Part shown: positions 5,671 to 11,564 of the stretch, piece after piece
Layout of the letters: the number at the start of each line of letters is the position of its first letter
Numbering within the stretch: the first letter of the stretch is position 1
From: Pirellulales bacterium
Lineage (GTDB): Bacteria > Planctomycetota > Planctomycetia > Pirellulales > JAICIG01
Direction of reading: 5' to 3'
Assembly (NCBI GenBank): GCA_025924495.1
Contig: JAICIG010000252.1
Span: forward strand, 1 to 11,564
Length of the DNA: 11,564 bases
Program-made: the position numbers and the translations under genes
Notes under the pieces: generated by a model
What the model saw: the letters and a program-made list of their open reading frames with translations, nothing else
What the model was told of the DNA's origin: nothing
The model's database searches: none

Positions 5671-6957
5671 TCAGCTTGCGAACCGCAGCAACGCATACTT
5701 CTTTTTGCCGGATCGCAGCACCATTACCGACTCGCTCGCGAGGTGATTGGTCGAAAGTTGCACGTCGATTGCTTCGACACGACGGTTGTTGACATAGGCG
5801 CCCCCTTGCTCGATGGTGCGGCGTGCATCGCTCTTGGTCTTCGCCAAGCCGCTCGTCGTGAGCGCGTCGATGATGTTGAGACCGGCGCCCTCCAGTGCGC
5901 CGCGCGGCAATTGCTGGCTCGGTACGTCGGCGAAGATTTCGACCAGTTCTTGATCGGACAGTTCGTCGATCTCGGCGCCAAACAGAATATCGGTCGCACG
6001 CTGCGCTTTGGTCAGTCCTGACTGGCCATGCACCAACCGAGTAATTTCTTCGGCTAGCCGGCGTTGGCTTTCACGACGTCCGGGGTCCTGAACGCGCGCC
6101 TGATCGAGCGATTCGATCTCTTCGCGCGACAGGTCCGTGAAATACCGCAGGCATTTGCCGGCGTCGGCGTCTTCGACATTGATCCAGTATTGATAGAAGG
6201 CAAAGGGACTGGTGCGAGCGGCCGAAAGCCACAAGGCGCCCGACTCGGTTTTGCCCATCTTGGCCCCGTCGCTCTTGGTCAAAAGCGGGCAGGTCATGCC
6301 ATACAATTGCACGCCGCGCATACGCCGGCCGAGATCGATGCCAGCCGTGATATTGCCCCATTGATCGCTGCCGCCGACTTGCAGTTCGCAGCCGTGGCGT
6401 TCGTTCAAGTAGACGAAATCATACGCTTGCAGCAGCATATAGCTGAACTCGGTAAAGCTCAGGCCGACATCCGAGCGTTCCAAGCGGCTTTTTACCGAGT
6501 CTTTGGCCAACATCACGTTGACCGGGAAGTTCTTGCCGACATCGCGCAGAAAGTCGAGATAGCTGAATCGGCTCATCCAATCGTAGTTGTTGACCAACAG
6601 CGCCGAATTGGCGCCCGAATCGAAATCGAGGAAGGATCGCATCTGCGTTTCCATCTGCACGACGTTCGACTTCAACTCGTCGAGCGACAGTAGCTTCCGT
6701 TCTTCGCTCTTGCCGCTCGGATCGCCGATCATGCCGGTCGCTCCCCCCACGACGGCAATCGGGCAATGACCTGCTTTCTGGAAACGGCGCAAAATCATCA
6801 GCGCCACCAGATGGCCGACGTGCAGACTGTCGGCAGTCGGGTCGAAACCGGCATACAGCGTGCGCGGCGCCTCGCAGAGCCAGCCCGGCAGCTTCTCGTT
6901 GTCGGTCGTCTGATGAATCAGCCCGCGCCACGTCAGTTCGGCAAAGATATCTGTCAC
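5671..6957 (-). CDS. tyrS: Tyrosyl-tRNA synthetase
   Basis: The cytoplasmic class I enzyme that charges tRNA-Tyr with tyrosine using ATP. From the GTG at 6957 it has 428 residues, the normal bacterial TyrS length. The order is complete: YAGFDPTADSLHVGH (35-49) with the HIGH-type motif HVGH, GGATGMIGDPSG (71-82), the tyrosine-pocket segment QAYDF (177-181), QVGGSDQWGNI (193-203), and KMGKT (233-237) in place of KMSKS. Residues about 355-428 form the S4-like anticodon-arm domain (SKSDARR-type helix, GGAYVN). An in-frame ATG at 7056 would overlap ispD by 10 bases and add 33 residues without family resemblance. The GTG start aligns with TyrS N-termini (TDIFAELTWRGLIHQTTD), though its Shine-Dalgarno sequence is weak. 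It lies 89 bp after ispD, so cotranscription is likely. Confidence 0.96.
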   Translation of the reverse strand: MTDIFAELTWRGLIHQTTDNEKLPGWLCEAPRTLYAGFDPTADSLHVGHLVALMILRRFQKAGHCPIAVVGGATGMIGDPSGKSEERKLLSLDELKSNVVQMETQMRSFLDFDSGANSALLVNNYDWMSRFSYLDFLRDVGKNFPVNVMLAKDSVKSRLERSDVGLSFTEFSYMLLQAYDFVYLNERHGCELQVGGSDQWGNITAGIDLGRRMRGVQLYGMTCPLLTKSDGAKMGKTESGALWLSAARTSPFAFYQYWINVEDADAGKCLRYFTDLSREEIESLDQARVQDPGRRESQRRLAEEITRLVHGQSGLTKAQRATDILFGAEIDELSDQELVEIFADVPSQQLPRGALEGAGLNIIDALTTSGLAKTKSDARRTIEQGGAYVNNRRVEAIDVQLSTNHLASESVMVLRSGKKKYALLRFAS

Positions 6958-7046
6958 GGAAGCTCTTGAACTTTCCAGTCGCGTTAGAACCTTGATGCAC
7001 ACGGAGACTAACGCCTCCGGCCCGCCAGGCGCGTGGCGAGTGCAAC

Positions 7047-7787
7047 TTACCGCCACATATCATCGCCGGCAAAAGGATGTCCCGGGCCTTGCAATTTCGG
7101 CTTGGGCAGCGCCTTGATCGCCTGTTCTGCCAGCCGCAGATCTTCCTGGGTCGTGATCTTGAGGTTAATCGCCGAGCCTTGTACGACGGTGACCGGATGG
7201 CCGATCCGCTCGACCAGTTGGGCGTCGTCGGTGGCTACAAATTTATCGCGCTTGGCATATGCCTCCAGCAGCAACTGTCGGCGAAAAACCTGCGGCGTTT
7301 GCGCCTCCCACAGTCCCTCTCGAGAGACGGTTTCGCTGATGACGTGGTTCGCGCCGACGCGCTTAAGCGTGCTGGCGACGGGCACGGCCAGAATTGCAGC
7401 GCCGCTCTTTTCAGCGGCGTCGAAGACCCTGCTGATCCACTCATCCGCCAGGCACGGGCGGGCGGCGTCGTGGACCGCGACGAACTCAATGTCGGGCTGC
7501 ACGCGAGCTAAAGCGCGCTCGATGGAGTCGGCGCGCTCCTGGCCGCCTTCCACCACGTCGATGCCAAGGATCACCACGTTCGAAGAAAACTTGAAGTTGA
7601 AGACCTCGCGGTCTTCGGCGGAGATCACCAGGATGAGCTGCTTGACGTCCTCGCGGTGCAGAAATCGCTCCGCTGAGTGCAGCCAAACGGCCCGGTTCGC
7701 CAGCGGGGCGAAGGGCTTTTTATAGTGCTTATCCTTGAACCGGCTACTGGCGCCGGCGGCCGGCATGATCACGGCGAACTTGGCCAC
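7047..7787 (-). CDS. ispD: 2-C-methyl-D-erythritol 4-phosphate cytidylyltransferase
   Basis: The third step of the MEP isoprenoid pathway: it transfers CMP from CTP to 2-C-methyl-D-erythritol 4-phosphate in the cytoplasm. It has 246 residues against about 230-240 for typical IspD. Motifs run in family order: nucleotide loop PAAGASSRF (8-16) with a following KKPF, VHDAARP (about 98-104), AVPVASTLKR, the LWEAQTPQVFRR segment, ATDDAQLVE and the C-terminal INLKITTQEDLRLAE. The start codon is GTG, with AGGA about 9 bases upstream. It is followed by tyrS on the same strand. A planctomycete would be expected to rely on the MEP route, so this is likely an essential gene. The main alternative, another sugar or ribitol nucleotidyltransferase of the same fold, is less likely given the HDAARP and TPQVF motifs. 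Confidence 0.93.
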   Translation of the reverse strand: MAKFAVIMPAAGASSRFKDKHYKKPFAPLANRAVWLHSAERFLHREDVKQLILVISAEDREVFNFKFSSNVVILGIDVVEGGQERADSIERALARVQPDIEFVAVHDAARPCLADEWISRVFDAAEKSGAAILAVPVASTLKRVGANHVISETVSREGLWEAQTPQVFRRQLLLEAYAKRDKFVATDDAQLVERIGHPVTVVQGSAINLKITTQEDLRLAEQAIKALPKPKLQGPGHPFAGDDMWR

Positions 7788-7983
7788 GGCGAGGATTCCT
7801 GAGAGCGCGAATGGGTCTTTTGCAAGTATCCAGGCTCAATTGTGGGCTCTCCCGCTGCGCCGTCAAGCGAAGAAAGCGGGTGAGGCGCTCGTGCACTGTA
7901 GGATTGCCAGGCAGCTCTGCGGCGAAATCGGCGGCGAGTGTCATATCTGCCGTCGGGTGCGCTCTGTTTCCGAAATCTCTGCG

Positions 7984-8823
7984 CTACGGCTGCGCGGCAT
8001 CGGCTGGCGAAGGCGCGGCGTCCGGTGAATCGGCGGATGGCGAACTCTCAATCGGAGCCGGCGTCGATGGCGCATCAGGTCGCGCTTCGGGAGCCGTTGC
8101 CGGCGCGAGCTTCTGCTCGACCTCGGCCACTTCGCGTCGCAGTTGCTCGGCCTCTTGTCGCAAGGCGGCAAGTTGCGGGCTGACGCTCGGTATCGGACTC
8201 GCCGCAGCGGCGTTTCCCACCGAGACGGAAGAACCGACGAGGAGCCAGCCGACATAAAAAGAGCCCGCGAACAGCAGCAAAACTGCGGCGCCCGCTCGGA
8301 GCCAAACGAGCGCAGAGCGAGTTGCAGCCGGCGGTTGGATCACAGCCGTTTCGCCGCTCGCGGTTTCGCTGTTCGGAGCTGGCTGAGCAGAGGGACTGCC
8401 AGCGGCTGCAGGCGGACTTTGGGCAGGCGTCGATGGCGATTGTGGCGCTCCATTGGTCGCGGGCAAGGCCGGCGGTCGCAACTCAGCAGGCGGCGTTGCG
8501 GGAGCAGGAGCCGCCGACGGTGTTGACGCTTGCGTTGACGGCGAATTTGTAGGCGGCAACTTCGCCGGCGGCAGGCGAGAGCGCGCAGCGGCTTGCTTCG
8601 ATCGACGTGCGGCTTGAATCGCGGCTTCGCCGGGGCGCTGGCGTGAAGGGCGGGCCGCAAGCATTTCCTCGGCAAGATAGGCAGGCATCCATTCGCCGTC
8701 GGCCCCGTTCCGCACCAACGTTTCGCTATCGATCTTTTCGCCTTGAATTAACCGCTCTAAGCCTGTGTCCGAAAGCGGACCCAGCTCTTCGCCTTCGAGA
8801 GCTACATACCACCGGTTCGCCAT
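7984..8823 (-). CDS. GYF-domain (DUF4339-type) single-pass membrane protein
   Basis: A 279-residue protein. Residues 5-53 (WYVALEGEELGPLSDTGLERL, then EWMPAYLAEE) match the GYF_2/DUF4339 module, common in planctomycetes and thought to bind peptides or proteins. Residues about 60-165 are a low-complexity Pro/Ala/Ser linker. One membrane helix lies at about 170-197 (ALVWLRAGAAVLLLFAGSFY), then a short coiled coil at about 216-240 (LRQEAEQLRREVAEVEQKL), then a Pro/Ala/Ser/Asp tail. By the positive-inside rule the GYF end is probably cytoplasmic and the coiled coil outside. The ATG at 8823 is chosen because AGAGG lies 7 bases upstream and the GYF domain begins at once; an in-frame ATG at 8847 would only add eight residues. 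It lies 196 bp before ispD on the same strand. The specific partner is unknown. Confidence 0.85.
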   Translation of the reverse strand: MANRWYVALEGEELGPLSDTGLERLIQGEKIDSETLVRNGADGEWMPAYLAEEMLAARPSRQRPGEAAIQAARRSKQAAARSRLPPAKLPPTNSPSTQASTPSAAPAPATPPAELRPPALPATNGAPQSPSTPAQSPPAAAGSPSAQPAPNSETASGETAVIQPPAATRSALVWLRAGAAVLLLFAGSFYVGWLLVGSSVSVGNAAAASPIPSVSPQLAALRQEAEQLRREVAEVEQKLAPATAPEARPDAPSTPAPIESSPSADSPDAAPSPADAAQP

Positions 8824-8877
8824 CGAGCGGCCTCTTGCATCGTCCATTCCTGGTAGTCACTAGCAAAGTAGACGATT

Positions 8878-8883
8878 AGTATA
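8878..8883 (-). promoter_or_regulatory. Candidate -10 box of the GYF-domain gene
   Basis: TATACT on the minus strand matches the -10 consensus at five of six positions and lies about 55 bases before the start at 8823, just past the terminator of the upstream gene. No good -35 box is visible at 17 bases, so the call is tentative. Confidence 0.3.
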
Positions 8884-8900
8884 GGCTCATCCAAACGGCG

Positions 8901-8951
8901 GAAAAACAAAAAACGCCGGCTTTCTCGCGAAACAGCGAGAAAAAGCCGGCG
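8901..8951 (-). terminator. Intrinsic terminator of the acyl-CoA dehydrogenase gene
   Basis: A strong GC-rich hairpin has arms at 8914-8928 and 8935-8951, a 6-base loop and a two-base bulge. On the minus strand it is followed immediately by TTTTTTGTTTTTC (8913 to 8901), a classic U-tract. It lies about 40 bases past the stop at 8990 and separates the fatty-acid genes from the GYF-ispD-tyrS stretch. Confidence 0.9.
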
Positions 8952-8989
8952 GCCCGCCAGCGTCTCTAGTCGCCGGAATGCGGGAAAGT

Positions 8990-10954
8990 TCAGTCGTTTT
9001 CGTAAGGCATCAGGATCTCGCCGGCGGGCAGGCCGTGGATCGATTTGAACCCGCCATCGACGATCTGCTGGCCGAGTTTCGTCACCCTGCGGAAGTCGCC
9101 GTCCGATGGACGGCCGCCTTCGATCTGCCTCGTCAAATCGCGGCAAATTACGTCGGCGGCTGCTTGCAGGACTTCGTCTTGCTGGCGAGCGGCGTAGAGG
9201 CTGGTGCAGAGAATGATGATCGCGTCTTGCACTCGCCGCGATATCTCGGCCATGCGGCATTGTCGGTCGGCGAGCGCCAACTGGTGTTTGCGCATCGTGC
9301 CGCTGACCTCCAGCGGCGAATGCACTAGCCAGTCGGCGGCGAACTCGGCGTGAGCCTTGAGCGCCGCTGGCATCTGCGGCAAATGCGGCTTCGCCGCCAC
9401 GTGCAGTCGTTGCGCCATGTACCACTTGCCATATTCCCACAAGGGCGCCCTGAGCGCCATGGCGTGCGAGGGATTCAGCAGATTCGGTTTCTTGATGCCC
9501 GCCGCAGCCAGCGCTTTGCCGATGGGTTCGAAGAACTGCGTGCCGTGATGCTTGACGAGCGATTTGAAGAAGGCCATGCCGAGCATTTCGCCTTCGCCTT
9601 CGTAGATGCAAGGGGCCAGGAATTCATGGACGTTGTCGCCGAACAGGTGCCCGTGCAAGAACGAACGGCCGCCGTGGGTTTTCATCAACAGCTCGACGGC
9701 GGCTTCTTTCTGAGCTTCGCTGCCGAAGATCTTGGCGATGATGCATTCCATCTCGCCGCGATAGCCTTGATCGATCAGTCCGGAACACCAGGCGACCAGC
9801 GCGTCGGCCGCCACGATCAAGCCTGCCAGCCGACCGAGTCGTCGGCGCACCAGCTCGCGCGTGTCGATCGGGGCGCCATAGGTTTTGCGGAAATGGGCCC
9901 ACGGCAACATGCTTGCCATCATCAACCGCATGCTGCCTGCCGCCGTGGCGCACAAGGCGATGCGGCCGAGATTCAGGCCGTGGTAAGCAATCGTCAAGCC
10001 GTCGCCGCGCGTCGGCTTGAGCAAGTTGGCCGTCGGCACGCGGAAGTCTTTGAAGATTAGGCCCTGGTTCCAGGTGTGCTTCAAAGCGTAGAGTCCGTAG
10101 CGCTTGAAGTGGAAATGTTCGTTCTCTTCTTTCGGCAAGTCGACGATCAGCACCGCCGGGCGCTTGTCGATCAAGCACACCAGGCCGACCGTTCGGCCGG
10201 GAATAACGTTGGTGATGAACAGCTTTTCGCCGTTGACCACGTAGTCGTCGCCATCAAGAACGGCTTGCGTTCTAAGCGCGGTCAAATCACTGCCGGCGTT
10301 CGGCTCGGTCAGCGCGAAGCCCGACAGGCTCTCGCCGCTAGCCAGCCGCGGCAGGAAGCGCGATTTCTGTTCGGCATTGCCAAAGGTGCGCACCGGATCG
10401 ACGGCGCCGATGCAGCCGTGGACTGACGCCATGCCCGCAATCGTCGGATCGAGCATGGCCATCCGTGTGAGAAACGGCCCAAACGAGGCGAACGGCGCGC
10501 CCGAGCCGCCATATTCGCGATCGACGAGCAGCCCCCAGTATCCGGCTGCCGCCAGCTCATCGAGCACCTGCTTGGACACCTTGCCGTGCTCATCCAGGAT
10601 TGTCCCCGCCTCGCGATGGCGGCGCACGACCGCCAGCGAGTCGTCCATTACTTTGGCGACGTGGGGGGGCGTTTTCGGTTCGGCGCTGGCAAACAGTTCA
10701 ACGGGAACCTGGCCGTCCCAGACGGCGCGGTGGACGGGGCTGGCCGTGGTTTGGTATTGGGGAGCGAATAACGCCTCGACCTGATCATCGGCCTTATCGA
10801 TGGCCCCGGTGCGCCGGGCTTCTTCTTCGCTCTTGCCCCCCAGCTTGAGCGCGGTTTCAGCAAACGATTGGCCTTCGGCTTCCGCCGCGGAACGACCCTC
10901 GGAGCCGTCTGGCCCAGTTGGGGAAGCATGTAGGTGCGGCTCTTCAGTCTTCAT
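8990..10954 (-). CDS. FAD-dependent acyl-CoA dehydrogenase, long two-extension form
   Basis: An enzyme of the acyl-CoA dehydrogenase family, which oxidises acyl-CoA to trans-2-enoyl-CoA in the first step of beta-oxidation and passes electrons to ETF. It has 654 residues, far more than the 380-400 of the classic core. About 90 N-terminal residues precede the core; the first half is polar, then FAETALKLGGKSEEEA. The core covers about 95-470: FALTEPNAGSDL (213-224) in the flavin/substrate region, FRKTYGAPI (355-363), and YEGEGEML (451-458), where Glu452 matches the usual catalytic base in a YEG context. A further 180 residues form a C-terminal helical domain, the size seen in the very-long-chain (VLCAD-like) subgroup. 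AGAGAGG lies about 6-7 bases before the ATG. Downstream of an acyl-CoA synthetase gene, so long-chain substrates are likely. The exact chain-length specificity cannot be read from the sequence. Confidence 0.92.
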   Translation of the reverse strand: MKTEEPHLHASPTGPDGSEGRSAAEAEGQSFAETALKLGGKSEEEARRTGAIDKADDQVEALFAPQYQTTASPVHRAVWDGQVPVELFASAEPKTPPHVAKVMDDSLAVVRRHREAGTILDEHGKVSKQVLDELAAAGYWGLLVDREYGGSGAPFASFGPFLTRMAMLDPTIAGMASVHGCIGAVDPVRTFGNAEQKSRFLPRLASGESLSGFALTEPNAGSDLTALRTQAVLDGDDYVVNGEKLFITNVIPGRTVGLVCLIDKRPAVLIVDLPKEENEHFHFKRYGLYALKHTWNQGLIFKDFRVPTANLLKPTRGDGLTIAYHGLNLGRIALCATAAGSMRLMMASMLPWAHFRKTYGAPIDTRELVRRRLGRLAGLIVAADALVAWCSGLIDQGYRGEMECIIAKIFGSEAQKEAAVELLMKTHGGRSFLHGHLFGDNVHEFLAPCIYEGEGEMLGMAFFKSLVKHHGTQFFEPIGKALAAAGIKKPNLLNPSHAMALRAPLWEYGKWYMAQRLHVAAKPHLPQMPAALKAHAEFAADWLVHSPLEVSGTMRKHQLALADRQCRMAEISRRVQDAIIILCTSLYAARQQDEVLQAAADVICRDLTRQIEGGRPSDGDFRRVTKLGQQIVDGGFKSIHGLPAGEILMPYEND

Positions 10955-11262
10955 GGCAGGCCTCTCTACGGAATGTGTGCGACGGGTCCTTCGTGGACCG
11001 TGTTTTTGCGCAGCTCAATAATTGTACTACGCAGGGGGAGGCGCTCCGGTCGGTCGCGGCGCCTGGCGACGACCATGTTTTAGTCGATTTCGCCGGTCCT
11101 GGTCCATTGGGGGGCCGGCTTCCCTCGCCGTAAGACGGAAGCATCGGCATAATCTGCGCGGACCTCAGGCATCAAGATTCTCTAACGGCCGACTCGGGAG
11201 GCAGATTCAAGTTGGGGTCCAACAAGAACATTCCGCCCCGCGCCGGCCGATGGTGCTGATCG
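10955..11262. other. 308-bp intergenic region between acyl-CoA synthetase and acyl-CoA dehydrogenase genes
   Basis: No supportable gene lies here. It contains the AGAGAGG ribosome site of the dehydrogenase gene, a short hairpin in its leader (GGTCC 10985-10989, GGACC 10995-10999), an inverted repeat AGGCGC/GCGCCT (11039-11044 and 11059-11064), and a TACAAT box on the minus strand (11026 to 11021) without a good -35. No U-tract terminator follows the synthetase stop. The dehydrogenase could be transcribed from its own promoter or by read-through. Confidence 0.5.
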
Positions 11263-11564
11263 CTACTTGTACATGTCCTCGATCGCATCCTTGAAGTTCG
11301 CCTGAATCGCCTGCCGGCGCAGCTTGAGCGTCAGCGTCATTTCGCCGCGCTCGGCGGAAAGAGGCCGATCGAGCAGCTTGAATTTGCGAATTTGCTCGTA
11401 ATAAGAAACGCCCGAGAGCCGCTCATCGATGTGCTGCTGATAAATCGCCAGCACATCCGGGTGCGTGAGCGTTTCTGCCGCGGAATTCACGTGGATCTCG
11501 CGACGCTGGAGCTCGGCCTGCAGAGCGTCGCGATTAGGAATGATCAAGGCCGAAAGATAGTTGC
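11263..11564 (-). CDS. Long-chain acyl-CoA synthetase (AMP-forming), C-terminal part; 5' end outside window
   Basis: The last 99 residues of an AMP-dependent synthetase/ligase. The frame stays open to the window edge, so the apparent TTG start at 11547 is internal; upstream codons read NYLSALIIPNRDAL, the standard lead-in of the C-terminal domain of FAA-type acyl-CoA synthetases. Then come YYEQIRKFKLLDRPLS and GEMTLTLKLRR, where the lysine in TLKLRR corresponds to the catalytic lysine of the family; TLT replaces the more usual TPT. It ends AIEDMYK. Such enzymes activate fatty acids with ATP and CoA. With the dehydrogenase gene downstream this gives fatty-acid activation followed by the first oxidation step. 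The catalytic N-terminal domain lies outside the window and was not seen. Confidence 0.85.
   Translation of the reverse strand, partial: NYLSALIIPNRDALQAELQRREIHVNSAAETLTHPDVLAIYQQHIDERLSGVSYYEQIRKFKLLDRPLSAERGEMTLTLKLRRQAIQANFKDAIEDMYK

Noticed and set aside
6064..6693. A 209-codon plus-strand open frame
   Set aside because: It is antisense to the catalytic domain of tyrS; no ribosome site or motif supports it.
6958..7056. Longer tyrS starting at the ATG at 7056
   Set aside because: The 33 extra residues have no TyrS resemblance and would overlap ispD; the GTG at 6957 gives the normal family N-terminus.
8802..9611. A 269-codon minus-strand open frame
   Set aside because: It lies within the acyl-CoA dehydrogenase gene in another frame, runs through the terminator hairpin, and is extremely Arg-rich.
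9350..10060. A 236-codon plus-strand open frame
   Set aside because: It is antisense to the conserved core of the acyl-CoA dehydrogenase and shows no independent family signal.
10944..11150. A 68-codon minus-strand open frame upstream of the dehydrogenase gene
   Set aside because: It overlaps the dehydrogenase start, lacks a visible ribosome site, and its Ser/Pro-rich product matches nothing I recognise.

Overview
The window looks like chromosomal DNA of a Planctomycetes bacterium, probably of the Pirellulales. The main evidence is two DUF1559 proteins: a free prepilin-type protein carrying the H-X9-DG signature, and a DUF1559 tail fused to a BlaR1-type M56 peptidase. Both architectures are typical of that phylum. 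GC-rich third positions, frequent GTG starts and a GYF-domain single-pass membrane protein fit this, but the assignment is by inference. I saw no mobile element, CRISPR array, rRNA or tRNA.

Layout. Bases 1-102 hold the tail of an unidentified plus-strand gene. It converges on a minus-strand blaI-blaR pair (3261 to 185), and a 14-bp perfect hairpin lies between them. The pair's start codon and stop codon overlap (ATGA). Its promoter region carries a tandem 10-bp repeat and a dyad that could be the BlaI operator. A 391-bp non-coding stretch separates blaI from a divergent free DUF1559 prepilin gene (3653-4660). That gene converges, with only 53 bp between, on a membrane-anchored protein of unknown role (5457-4714, minus).

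The rest is all on the minus strand. ispD (MEP-pathway isoprenoid synthesis) lies 89 bp upstream of tyrS (tyrosyl-tRNA synthetase). Upstream of ispD is a GYF-domain membrane protein, preceded by a strong intrinsic terminator. That terminator ends a 654-residue acyl-CoA dehydrogenase gene. At the right edge is the C-terminal part of a long-chain acyl-CoA synthetase. The last two genes form a small fatty-acid activation and beta-oxidation neighbourhood.

The most interesting part is the left third. There, a BlaI/BlaR-type regulatory pair has, in place of the beta-lactam-binding sensor of classical BlaR1, an unidentified extracytoplasmic domain plus a DUF1559 module. A free pseudopilin-like DUF1559 protein sits just across the intergenic region. 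The remaining genes are conserved housekeeping or lipid-metabolism genes.
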